From: an uncultured Bacteroidales bacterium | GTDB taxonomy: Bacteria > Bacteroidota > Bacteroidia > Bacteroidales > Bacteroidaceae | Direction: 5' to 3' | Assembly: GCA_902768605.1 (NCBI GenBank) | Contig: CACXLY010000013.1 | Coordinates: 1-36,911, forward strand | Length of the DNA stretch: 36,911 nt | Shown: positions 6,968 to 16,200 of the stretch, piece by piece | How the letters are laid out: each line of letters starts with the position of its first letter | Numbering within the stretch: the first letter of the stretch is position 1 | Notes under the pieces: generated by a model | What the model was told of the DNA's origin: nothing | Seen by the model: only the letters and a program-made list of their open reading frames with translations | Databases searched by the model: none | Program-made: the position numbers and the translations under genes

Positions 6968-9900
6968 TTACCACTTCACTATTTTCCTCCCCCCGACAAT
7001 ATTGATGCCTTTCTGTGGTTTAGCAAGCCGCTGACCTGCGAGATTGTAAATCTCCTTGTCTTTTGTCTGTTTCCCATTGATTATTTCTTCAATCCCATCA
7101 GGCTTGGAGAGCAGGTATTCCAGTCCGGCTTCCGCGTCTATCTCGCCATAGCCATAATCATTATTGGGGTAAGTCAGCGAGGGGTCGTGGTGATGGCAAG
7201 AGGCTGCGAAGGTTTCGATGACCTGTTCGCGCGTCAAGGTCGGCACTGCTTCCATCCATTGTGCTATGATGCCTGCCACGATGGGACAGGACATGCTGGT
7301 TCCTCTTTGCGAAGACCAGGTATATTCGCGCCCCCTGAAAGTGGAGCGGGCAATGTCGTATTCGAGCAGGTAGTCCGTAGGATTCGCTTCCCGATAATAG
7401 CTGTTGAAGGCAGCCACAATATTTGAGCCAGGCGCCAGCACTTCGGGCTTGATGTCGCCTTGCAGCGTCGGCCCTCGGCTGCTATAGTCCGACACGACGC
7501 CTCCCTCGCCCAGATTGTAGCTTTTCCAAAGGCCGTCGAGGTTCGTGAAACCAGTCCTGTAGGATGTTGCGCCCACAGAAATGATGCTCGGGTCGGAGGC
7601 TGGCCAGTTGACATTATGCGTCGCCTCGCCATCCATATAGTTGGGATAGTTGGCCCATCCCCGCAGATATCCAATCTGGCTAAACACCTCGACCTCACCC
7701 TCTTCGCCTGTGATGCCGATTGCCATCTGCACGGAGGTGAGGACGCCTTTGCCTATCTTCTTTATGACGACATCGGTGACGAGCTGGCTCTCATCGTAGC
7801 AGCAGGGATACGAACCGAATGTCAGCGCGTAAGTAAGGTTTCCCGCGGTTACGGTATCCACGAGGAGGCTGTCCTCGGTGGCAAGGATGTCGTCGATTGG
7901 GACCTCGTAGTTGAGATAAGTTTCCGAGGGAGAGGCCATGAAGTCAAGTTGGATATTGAAGCTGCCGCGACTGCGAAGCATCATATAGGTCGTGACGCTC
8001 GAGGGCAGGATAAGTGCTGCGGAACGCTCTTTGCCCAGAGGTTTCTGCATATAGGTCTGATAGTTGCTCTCGTTTCCTGCTGAAGCACAGATGAGCCGCC
8101 CAGGTCGGACAAGGCTGTCGAGCACGATGCTGAAGAGCTGCGCCTCGCCATAAAGATCCTCGTGAGAGCCTTCGCTGAAGCTGATGACACAGGGTTTGTT
8201 CACATCGTCGGCATAGCGGAAGATGTATTCAAAGCCCAGGAGGTCGGCCACAGGACCATAGAACTCCCAAAGCGAATCGGGAACAAGCTCCTTGTCGCTC
8301 GTGACGGCATTGTTGACAAGACATATTTCCGCATCGGGAGCCATGCCGATATAGGGCGTGTCATAGCCGGTGCCGGCTGCCGTGCTTGCAGTATGCGTGC
8401 CATGATACTGCAGATGGCTGTCGGTGGAACAAGTCTTTTTGCGTACACTTATACTTGAAGTATAGGCTTTCCCGACTGGAAGCTCCATGCCGTATGCAGT
8501 AGTCGGCAGTCCGTCGTCCGCTGTCTCTTGTCCATTGTCCGCTGCCTGTTGTCCGAAGTCCAGCATATCCCAGAAGGAGCGGACACGATAGGAGCCGAGG
8601 TCGCGACTGTAGAAAGAAGGATTGGACAGGTCGAAGCCGATATCCATCACACCCACGATGACGCCTCTTCCGGTATAAGCCGAGCGATGAGCTGTAGGGG
8701 TGCGGAGGAGGTCGGAGCGCGTTATGATAGCCGAGGTGTCGGTATGCGCCTCGCAGGTTCTGCCGCATTCGATGCGCATCACTTCAGGTCGAAGCGACAG
8801 GGCAGCAAGTTCCGACTTGGGAACCGACGCGGCATAAATGTTTCCCCAATGAGCGTAACTGCGGCACCCATGCTGACTGAGGACCTCTTCGCTATCGGCT
8901 TGAACGAGCGCAAGCATGCACTCACCCCGCTCTGTCTTTTGGGAAGCGCTCTTCTGCCGGGTGTCCCTGAATGTTGAATGTTGAGTTCCGAAGTCATTCA
9001 GGACGGCATATCTCACCATCGGCGACATTTTGTCGAACCTCGGCCTCTGTGCCGCATTTACAGTTGAAACGTTGAAAAGGTGAAAAAGTGAAAAGAGCAA
9101 GAGCAGGACGACTGATGAGCGCCGGGCCGTGAAGAACAGCCTGCGCAGCAAAGCTCCAATGGAGCGAGGCTGACGCTGAACAGCTGTGCCATTAGGCGTA
9201 AAGACGGAGATGCTCTCCTGCGGTTCGCCCCACTGGTCTGGGAAAAGCAGCATGACGCTTGTATGGCTGAAGTAGCGATGGATGAGCAACGGCATTTCCT
9301 CGAAGTTGTTCTGATATGAGATGAAGCCCGGCCTTGCGGTAACGGCCACGAGCATGTCGCCAAGTCCCATATCGTGTCTGAGGTTGAGGAACTGCATCCA
9401 ACGGTTCATCTCGAAATAATGCGAGCGGACGTGGCTGTGTTTCTGTTCCATATATCCTTTTATATAAGGTAATGTGTCGGCATGTGCATGGTATTCCAGG
9501 TGGCAGTCGAGTTCTTCGCCGATGCGGCAGATGTGCTCAAGCCACTTGTAAAAGCCGACTTCGTATTCGGCCTTCTGTGGTACGGCAATCACGACTCGAC
9601 GGATAGTGCCTGGAGGCACGCTGCTGCGGACGGCCATCACCTCTCTGTGGCTGCCGCTCACCACATTGTCTATCACCGCTCCCAGCGAGGACTTCGATTC
9701 TCCGCTCGCTTTGTCGCTGAGGCACATGATGACCTCACCGCAGTCGTATTCCGTCATGGTATGTAGGATGCCGCCTGCTATGTTGGTGCTCATCCTGTTG
9801 AGTATGGCCATCGGCACGTCGGCTGCGGCAGCTATCATCTGTGCCTTCTCGAGCAGCCGACGACTCTTTTGGTGGCTCTTGTCCATTGTCCATTCGCCGT

Positions 9901-11230
9901 TGTCCAGCGACACGGAAAGTCCCATCAAACTATCGGGGATGAACGGGTTGCGGATAAGGATGGCCAGTTGCGTCATCACATCGACGTCGTCTTCCTGAGT
10001 ATAATTGATGAGACACTTGCCGTGGTAGGAGCCTCGGTTGTCCTCGAGGGAGGTGTCGCTCAGGGCAAGTCCCTTGGCTCCCTTGCTTGTGGCGAATCCG
10101 CTGATGAGACAACTGAACAGTATCAGCATGACTGTGCCGCCCAGCGCCTCATTGTTCATGAGCTGGACGCTGGGAGCTGTGCCTATCGTCACAATGGCGA
10201 GAGCGCCGGCGGCATGTGCGTTGGTGAGGCCGAACATCAGCAGGAGGCTGTGCTTCCCTTCGCCCATCGACCAAGCCATAAAGGCCGAGGCGATGAATTT
10301 GGAGAGTGTACCCGTCACCACCATCACGACGACAAGCCAAATGGTCTCCGGATGGCGGACGAGGATGCCGAGGTCGATAATCATGCCTACGCCGATGAGG
10401 AAGTAGGGAATGAACAACGCGTTGCCCACAAATTCGAGTCGCGACATCAGAGGGCTCGTCTTGGGAATGAGGCGGTTAACTATCAAGCCTGCAAGGAAAG
10501 CTCCAAGCAAGCCCTCAAGCCCCACGACCTTTGCCAGGGAGGCACTAATGAAGACGAGCGTCAGGATGAATATAAACTGCATCACTCCATCGTCGAAGCG
10601 ACGCAGGAACCAGCGTCCCACTCTTGGAAAGACGAGTATGGCGAAGACGACATACAGGGCGCAGCACAGGAGCCATACTGCCAAATGGCCCAACGACCAG
10701 TCTGGATCTTGCCCGTTCACCACGACGGCAAGGACGAGCAGGGCTGCAAAGAGGGCTATCGCAGTAGCAACAACGCTCACCACGACTGCTCTGTGGCGGT
10801 TCAGGCCATAACGGCCCACAATCGGATAGGTCACGAGGGTATGGCTCGCATAAATGCAGGCAAGCAGAAGGCTGGTTGGCAAGCTGAAGCCCAACAGCCA
10901 GACACTCGTCACGACACCTAACACGAAGGGTATCGTAAAGGTCAGGATGCCGAAGTTCAGGCCTAACTTGCCGTACTGCTCGACGCTGCCCACCTCAAGC
11001 TCCAAGCCTGCAAGAAACATGATATAGTAAATGCCGACCTGACCGAACAGTTCAAACGAACTGTCGTGGGCAAGCAGGTTGAAGCCATAAGGCCCCACGA
11101 GGATGCCGGCCAGGATAAGGCCGATGACCGGCGGCACACGAAGACTCCTCAGCAGCAACGGCGCGAAGAGAATGATGCCGAGCACTACCGAGAATATCCA
11201 TGTAGGGTCAGTAATGAGAGCCTTGTCCAT
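6968..11230 (-). CDS. fusion of CPA2-type cation/proton antiporter with a secreted subtilisin-like protease
   Basis: One open frame of 1420 residues contains two normally separate proteins. Residues 1 to about 385 are a Kef/NhaP-like CPA2 membrane domain of 12 or so segments. Residues ~390-690 are a cytoplasmic region resembling tandem universal-stress domains. Residues 707-721 are a hydrophobic run (VVLLLLFSLFHLFNV) ending in VNAAQ, a good signal-peptidase site. After it comes a peptidase S8 domain with Asp863 (VMDIGFD), His943 (YHGTHTA) and Ser1312 (GTSMSCP). The C-terminus carries the motif NLAGQRLAKPQKGINIVGG, a Bacteroidales surface-sorting-like tail. The joint is encoded by a GTGAAAAAG-type simple array. 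A TTG at 9151 (residue 694) could start a free protease, but the antiporter frame has no stop before it. A true fusion cleaved by signal peptidase, a lost stop codon, or an assembly error are the options. Confidence 0.8.
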   Translation of the reverse strand: MDKALITDPTWIFSVVLGIILFAPLLLRSLRVPPVIGLILAGILVGPYGFNLLAHDSSFELFGQVGIYYIMFLAGLELEVGSVEQYGKLGLNFGILTFTIPFVLGVVTSVWLLGFSLPTSLLLACIYASHTLVTYPIVGRYGLNRHRAVVVSVVATAIALFAALLVLAVVVNGQDPDWSLGHLAVWLLCCALYVVFAILVFPRVGRWFLRRFDDGVMQFIFILTLVFISASLAKVVGLEGLLGAFLAGLIVNRLIPKTSPLMSRLEFVGNALFIPYFLIGVGMIIDLGILVRHPETIWLVVVMVVTGTLSKFIASAFMAWSMGEGKHSLLLMFGLTNAHAAGALAIVTIGTAPSVQLMNNEALGGTVMLILFSCLISGFATSKGAKGLALSDTSLEDNRGSYHGKCLINYTQEDDVDVMTQLAILIRNPFIPDSLMGLSVSLDNGEWTMDKSHQKSRRLLEKAQMIAAAADVPMAILNRMSTNIAGGILHTMTEYDCGEVIMCLSDKASGESKSSLGAVIDNVVSGSHREVMAVRSSVPPGTIRRVVIAVPQKAEYEVGFYKWLEHICRIGEELDCHLEYHAHADTLPYIKGYMEQKHSHVRSHYFEMNRWMQFLNLRHDMGLGDMLVAVTARPGFISYQNNFEEMPLLIHRYFSHTSVMLLFPDQWGEPQESISVFTPNGTAVQRQPRSIGALLRRLFFTARRSSVVLLLLFSLFHLFNVSTVNAAQRPRFDKMSPMVRYAVLNDFGTQHSTFRDTRQKSASQKTERGECMLALVQADSEEVLSQHGCRSYAHWGNIYAASVPKSELAALSLRPEVMRIECGRTCEAHTDTSAIITRSDLLRTPTAHRSAYTGRGVIVGVMDIGFDLSNPSFYSRDLGSYRVRSFWDMLDFGQQAADNGQETADDGLPTTAYGMELPVGKAYTSSISVRKKTCSTDSHLQYHGTHTASTAAGTGYDTPYIGMAPDAEICLVNNAVTSDKELVPDSLWEFYGPVADLLGFEYIFRYADDVNKPCVISFSEGSHEDLYGEAQLFSIVLDSLVRPGRLICASAGNESNYQTYMQKPLGKERSAALILPSSVTTYMMLRSRGSFNIQLDFMASPSETYLNYEVPIDDILATEDSLLVDTVTAGNLTYALTFGSYPCCYDESQLVTDVVIKKIGKGVLTSVQMAIGITGEEGEVEVFSQIGYLRGWANYPNYMDGEATHNVNWPASDPSIISVGATSYRTGFTNLDGLWKSYNLGEGGVVSDYSSRGPTLQGDIKPEVLAPGSNIVAAFNSYYREANPTDYLLEYDIARSTFRGREYTWSSQRGTSMSCPIVAGIIAQWMEAVPTLTREQVIETFAASCHHHDPSLTYPNNDYGYGEIDAEAGLEYLLSKPDGIEEIINGKQTKDKEIYNLAGQRLAKPQKGINIVGGRKIVKW

Positions 11231-11265
11231 TTACCAATTCATGCTCAAAAGTGAGTATTTGGGTG

Positions 11266-11295
11266 CAAATATACAAAAAATCTGTGAACTATAAA
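11266..11295 (-). promoter_or_regulatory. Bacteroidetes-type promoter for the antiporter-led minus-strand block
   Basis: Read on the minus strand, TATATTTG (11273 to 11266) matches the -7 consensus TAnnTTTG. A TTTA at 11295-11292 lies at about the right distance for the -33 element. The predicted start of transcription is near 11260, leaving a leader of about 30 nt before the ATG at 11230. Confidence 0.6.
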
Positions 11296-11392
11296 CTATA
11301 AAACGCCAACTTTTTCTGCATTCTTTGCTTCGTTCAACATTTCAGGCGACTCAAGGCATGCAGTCAGCTTGCCCCATTCATCACTTCAAATA

Positions 11393-11440
11393 GTTTGCAA
11401 GTACATGAACTTGCAATTGCATGTACATGAACTTGCAATT
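11393..11440. repeat. dispersed CAATTG-centred repeat, copy 1
   Basis: Two rounds of ACATGAACTTGCAATTG occur after TTTGCAAGT. A longer version lies at 24828-24896. TTGCAA, CATG and CAATTG palindromes are nested in it. Confidence 0.75.
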
Positions 11441-11519
11441 GAATGGTCGCGATGAAGCAAGCCACGCAACACGTTAAGTCCGGCAACCCGACACGACAAC
11501 TTCGGCAACTTGACACGAC

Positions 11520-11582
11520 AACTTCGGCAACTTGACATTTGACACAAGTCAAAAACACGCGTCGAAGGAAATAATTATGAAT
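11520..11582. repeat. 63-bp direct repeat, left copy
   Basis: It begins AACTTCGGCAACTTGACATT and ends GGAAATAATTATGAAT. The right copy at 11806-11868 differs at about five positions. The pair flanks the large hairpin. Confidence 0.8.
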
Positions 11583-11592
11583 TTCAACTTTC

Positions 11593-11745
11593 GGGAGTTA
11601 ATGAAGTTAAAGAAGTTAATGAAGTTAAAGGACGACACCTTGGGATGCGGTTTGCATTCAGCCCCGTATTCGGCTGCAAAAGCTATTGTCCTTTAACTTC
11701 CCCAAGCGAGCAAGCTCGCTAACTTCTTTAACTTCTTTAACTCCC
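11593..11745. repeat. 153-bp long inverted repeat (hairpin) between direct repeats
   Basis: The left arm (11593-11633) is GGGAGTTAATGAAGTTAAAG and similar, ending GGAC. The right arm (11698-11745) starts GTCC and ends TTAACTCCC, complementary over most of its length. The right arm contains an extra small hairpin, AGCGAG caa GCTCGCT. The loop contains CAGCC and GGCTG, which can pair again. No coding frame is evident. Confidence 0.75.
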
Positions 11746-11805
11746 ATAAAAACATAACATCCGAAACTTAAATTATGAATTGTGAATTATGAATTATGAA
11801 TTAAC

Positions 11806-11868
11806 AACTTCGGCAACTTGACATTTGACATACGTCAAAAACTCGCATCGTAGGAAATAATTATGAAT
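11806..11868. repeat. 63-bp direct repeat, right copy
   Basis: Near-identical to 11520-11582 (about 58 of 63 bases). It merges into a TGAATTA array immediately upstream of the asd promoter. Confidence 0.8.
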
Positions 11869-11906
11869 TATGAATTATGAATTATGAATTATTCTTTGTA
11901 CCTTTG
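11863..11906 (+). promoter_or_regulatory. asd promoter: TGAATTA array followed by a -7 box
   Basis: TACCTTTG at 11899-11906 is a good -7 element. No clear -33 TTTG lies 19-20 bp upstream; that position is filled by the TGAATTA heptamer array. The same arrangement precedes the gene at 29698. The predicted leader is about 44 nt. Confidence 0.65.
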
Positions 11907-11955
11907 CACCGCGAAATAATATTGATTTCTTAATTTAGCTATTTTGAATTAGACA

Positions 11956-13032
11956 ATGAGAGTTGCAATTGTTGGCGCGAGTGGAGCCGTCGGACAAGAG
12001 TTCCTGCGGGTCCTTGACGAGAGAAACTTCCCTATCGACGAACTGTTGCTGTTTGGCAGTCAGCGTAGTGCAGGGCGTAAATACACATTCCGAGGCAAGG
12101 AGATCGAAGTGAAGCTCCTGCAGCATAACGACGACTTCAAAGGCGTGGATATTGCCTTCACAAGTGCCGGAGGCGGCACGAGCAAGGAGTTTGCTGAGAC
12201 CATCACGAAGCACGGAGCAGTAATGATCGACAACTCCAGCGCCTTCCGAATGGACGAGGATGTGCCTCTCGTGGTGCCTGAATGCAATGCCGAGGACGCC
12301 CTCAACCGCCCGCGAGGCATCATCGCCAACCCCAACTGCACCACCATCATGATGGTCGTCGCACTCCAGGCACTCGAGAACATCTCCCACATCAGGCGAG
12401 TACACGTCGCCAGCTACCAGGCAGCAAGCGGAGCAGGCGCAGCCGCTATGGCCGAGCTATACGAACAATACCGCCAAGTCCTTGCAGGCGAGAAGCCTAC
12501 AGTCGAGAAGTTCGCCTACCAGCTTGCTTTCAACGTCATCCCTCAGATTGATGTCTTCTGCGACAATGGCTACACGAAAGAGGAAATGAAAATGTACAAC
12601 GAGACCAAGAAGATAATGCACACCGACTGCGAAGTAAGCGCGATGTGCGTCCGCGTCCCCAGTCTCCGTTGTCACAGCGAAAGCGTGTGGGCCGAGACAG
12701 AACGCCCCGTCAGCGTCGAAGAGTTTCAACAGGCTGTCAGAAACGGCAAGGGACTCCAGCTCGAAGACAGAGTAGCCTCCCCTGCCCCCTCCAGAGGAGG
12801 AGAGAAAGGCGACGAGGCCCTCTCTCCTTGGGAAAGGGTTGGAGAGAGGCTTTACCCCATGCCCCTCTTTCACGAGAACTGCGACGATGTCTTCGTGGGA
12901 CGTGTCCGCAAAGACCTCGCAAACCCAAACGGCATCACTTTCTGGCTGGTAAGCGACCAGATAAAAAAGGGTGCAGCCCTCAATGCAGTACAGATTGCAG
13001 AGTACCTCCTCAGCGTAGGCAATATAAAATAA
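11956..13032 (+). CDS. asd: aspartate-semialdehyde dehydrogenase
   Basis: This cytoplasmic NADPH-dependent enzyme reduces aspartyl-phosphate to aspartate semialdehyde, the branch point to lysine/diaminopimelate, threonine and methionine. The nucleotide-binding motif GASGAVGQE lies at residues 8-16 and the catalytic cysteine is Cys128 in ANPNCTTIM. The protein has 358 residues, about 20-25 longer than usual. The excess is a stretch after KGLQLED that reads [13 protein letters not shown] and continues to WERVGER, just before the conserved YPMPLF. It coincides exactly with a full palindromic element (12775-12850), so an insertion in a surface loop is the natural reading and the enzyme is probably still active. 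It is transcribed alone, with a terminator at 13056-13095. Confidence 0.93.
   Translation: MRVAIVGASGAVGQEFLRVLDERNFPIDELLLFGSQRSAGRKYTFRGKEIEVKLLQHNDDFKGVDIAFTSAGGGTSKEFAETITKHGAVMIDNSSAFRMDEDVPLVVPECNAEDALNRPRGIIANPNCTTIMMVVALQALENISHIRRVHVASYQAASGAGAAAMAELYEQYRQVLAGEKPTVEKFAYQLAFNVIPQIDVFCDNGYTKEEMKMYNETKKIMHTDCEVSAMCVRVPSLRCHSESVWAETERPVSVEEFQQAVRNGKGLQLEDRVASPAPSRGGEKGDEALSPWERVGERLYPMPLFHENCDDVFVGRVRKDLANPNGITFWLVSDQIKKGAALNAVQIAEYLLSVGNIK
12775..12850. repeat. full palindromic element inserted in frame in asd
   Basis: The 76-bp outer pair is GCCTCCCCTGCCCCCTCC at the left and GGAAAGGGTTGGAGAGAGGC at the right, enclosing two short hairpins. The left hairpin is CCCCCTCC aga GGAGGAGAG. 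Confidence 0.75.
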
Positions 13033-13055
13033 GGTATAATAATACAAACTGTCAC

Positions 13056-13095
13056 GCCTCTTTGCACATTTTTCATGCTGCAAAGGGGCTTTTTC
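13056..13095 (+). terminator. intrinsic terminator of asd
   Basis: GCCTCTTTGCA pairs with TGCAAAGGGGC (one G-T pair) and is followed by TTTTTC. Confidence 0.8.
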
Positions 13096-13146
13096 TTATC
13101 TGTTAACATTAATTTAACAAGGTAAGAGAAAATAAATGCCGAAATG

Positions 13147-13178
13147 CTTGCGGAAATATAAAAAAATGTATAACTTTG
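13147..13178 (+). promoter_or_regulatory. promoter of the large surface protein gene
   Basis: CTTG at 13147-13150, 20 bp, then TAACTTTG at 13171-13178 fits the Bacteroidetes -33/-7 pattern. The predicted leader is about 42 nt. Confidence 0.7.
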
Positions 13179-13226
13179 GGGCAAAATATGTATAATTAAC
13201 CCAATTATTAACTAAATTCTACAAGT

Positions 13227-16200
13227 ATGAAGAAACATTTATTAATTCTCGCTTCGCTTGTGCTTGGCATCGGTCAGCTATTCGCCGACAATGTCACATT
13301 TAGTGTGAGCGAACTGAAGTCGACTCTTCCGAGTAGCAACACTAACATCGCTACTCCTTATGCGTGGAAGGTTTCGCCTTATCATGTGACAGCGACCATC
13401 GCAAAACAAGATGGTTCTGAAGGTACGCTCGGTGTCAGCACTGTAATCCCGCTAACAAATGCGTATGAAGTTACAGTTTCTGTAGCCGGAGCAGGCACTC
13501 TGAACAGCATTAAGTTCACTACTAATCCCGCCAGCCAGGCTGCTAATGCAACTGCCAGCACAGGTTCATATGCCAGCGGCACATGGACACCCGACGAAAG
13601 CACAAATTCCGTAAAGTTCACCTGCACTAGCAACTTCCGCCTGACTAAAATCGAGGTGGACTACACGCCCGACAGCGGTTACAATCCCGACGACCCAACC
13701 GTCGAAGACGGACCAATTGAGGCAACTCCGATTGATAACCTTGCAACCTACACTGGCAACGATCCCTTTGTCTATGACCAAAAGACAGTGAAGTACTATG
13801 CCCTCAATAGCCTCGGCGAATATGAGGAGTATGGCGTCTACACGGAAGTGAGCGCGCTGAAAGTTGCAGGCGATGCAGTTTCTGAGATTGAGTATATCAA
13901 GAGCACCAACAATGCTTACATCAACCTCAACTACATTCCTAAAGCAAACTCTAAGGCTGTATGTACTTTGATTGCAGAAGAAGGTGGCGACTGGAAGGCT
14001 GCTTATGGCTGCGGCTACTATGACAATGGATGGAAGGACCGCTTCTGCTTCTTCACGACCAACGCCACTATCAACCTCGGCGGCGAAACTGGCAACAGAG
14101 AAGCTATGCGGTACGACCAGAAGATTGTGACTGTTCTTGACGCAGTTGCCGGCAAGATGGACATCTTCCAAGAGGACGGCACAACTCTGATCGGCACTAT
14201 TAACGACTCTCCAAAGACTGCTGACTGCAAGACTCCTCTTTATGTCTTCGCACAGAACAAGGACAATCCAAACGCAGGTACCACACAGACTGACTGCTAC
14301 AACCCCCTCATGAAGCTTTACGGCCTTGCTCTTTATGAAGGCGAGACTCTCGTTATGGACCTCGTTCCCGCAGTCAACGGCGAAGGCAAGGGCGGTTTGA
14401 AGGACAAGCTGACTGGCACATTCTACGGCTCTGCCAACGGCAGCGAGTTCGAACTGAGCCCTGACGGTCAGGCAATGGCTGGCGAAGCTGGCGTTCCCGT
14501 TTACGAAGGCAAGATGGTTATCTACAACGGACATCAGTACGAATATACTGGCGGCAGCTTTGTCGACAGAGGCGAATTGACGTATGCAAATGTTCCTGAG
14601 ATTGGCATAGATTATCGCAATCTCTCCAATTGGACTTATCCCGGTTCTGCATACGATGCCACATTCGGCGTGAACGTTTACGACGAAGCAACTGGCAGCA
14701 ACAAACTTGACCCCTACGAAGGCAAGGGCGGATGGGAACCCCTCACGTTCAAGCTGACAGGCCTGACAAAGGGCGACACCTATCGTGCATCTTTCGTTTA
14801 CTCAGGCACAGCTTGGACCTCTTGGAGCACTTACACCGTGCTTCCTTTCTTCGTGCTTGACAGAGAAACCATTGCCGACAATGCATTCAACAATCCTGGC
14901 GAAGCACTCGGTTACATTCCTCTGCCCAACACAGAGACGGTCGAGCAGCCTTATTCTACCACATTCATGGCCAATCACAACTATGCATTACTCTGCATCC
15001 AGTTTGGCGTATGCGCTGATGGCTCCCATGACCCAGCATTTGCATTCAGCTTCAACGACATCAAGGTTCAGAAGCAAGTATATCCCGTTGCTTATCGCGA
15101 GATTACATGGGCTGACCCCATTAAGTACACAGAGCTGGCTTACATCGAAAGCACTGGAGCAACTAGAGAGAATGCATACACGTTGCCTTACATCCCAATT
15201 ACTCCTACGCAGATTGAAGCTAAGTTCAACGTTTATGACACATCTACTGGCTGGAGCGGTATCTTCTGCGCACGTAACACCTACGCCGGCACAGGTATAA
15301 GCCTTTATATGAACGGCAACGACAGAGCTCACTTCGGTTACTTCACAGGCGGCACGACAGGCGCTGGCGACAACTTCGCTCCCTTCAGCCTCAATACCGA
15401 TTATGAGGTCATCGCAGACGTGACGAAACTTGTTGTCAATGGAGAAACTTACGAGACAGGCAACTCCGTTACCAATCCAACGACACGCAACCTGTCACTC
15501 TTCGCTAACCCCGAATGGGACAATCCGATGCGCGGTCGCTTCTACTACTGCAACATCAGCGAAGGTGGCGAATACATCTACAAGTTCGTTCCCGTAATGC
15601 GTCATGACGGCGTATTCGGCTTCTACGACAAGACATCAAGAGTCTTCGTTATGCCCGCACAAGGCAAGCTCGACGGCTATGGCTACAAGAAGCTTGACGA
15701 CAAAGCATACATCACATTCGACAACGAGCTCCGTCTCGTCATGGTTGGTTCTACAGCTCAGTACATCCCCGATATCCAGAACATCGCCAGCGCAATGTTC
15801 TCATGGAAATCTGCCGACGAGAGCATTGCAACTGTTGCTCCTGACGGTACCGTTACAGGTGTTTCTGCCGGCAAGACGACCATCACGGTTACTACGACTG
15901 CCGACGGCGGCTGGACAGCAAGCTATGAGCTGACTGTATCAGAGCCTGAATACAAGCGCTTCGACGTGAACAATGTCGGTTATGCTATCGTAACTGGTGG
16001 CAACGGCTGGGGCGACTCTCCTGTTGCAGGTCTTATTGACAATAACACAGAAACGAAGTTCGGTTGCGGTGGCACAGGTGATGCTTGGGCTATCATCATT
16101 GCCAGCGAGCCCACTACCGTTCAGCAGTATTCTCTCGTAACTGGTGCCGACACATACAACTATCCCAGCCGCAATCCTGTAAGCTGGAAGCTCGAAGGTT

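Larger units (their letters stand above)
11231..11955. other. divergent intergenic region made of repeats and two outward promoters
   Basis: There is no gene in these 725 bp. From left to right it holds the minus-strand promoter (11266-11295), a CAATTG-centred repeat (11393-11440), a direct repeat copy (11520-11582), a large hairpin (11593-11745), the second direct repeat copy (11806-11868), heptamer arrays of TGAATTA (11770-11803 and 11863-11892) and the asd promoter (11899-11906). Phrases built on GACACG and AACTTCGGCAACTTG are repeated around 11460-11540. Confidence 0.7.

Noticed and set aside
9062..9151. Independent protease gene starting at TTG 9151
   Set aside because: Possible in principle, but the antiporter frame has no stop before or after it, so it does not remove the fusion; kept only as an alternative start.
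9869..10921. 350-codon plus-strand open frame
   Set aside because: It lies opposite the antiporter membrane domain and has no recognisable domain or start context.
11231..11955. Riboswitch or leader RNA for asd (for example a lysine-responsive element)
   Set aside because: I see no conserved riboswitch core; the structure here is a long inverted repeat upstream of the asd promoter, not in its leader.
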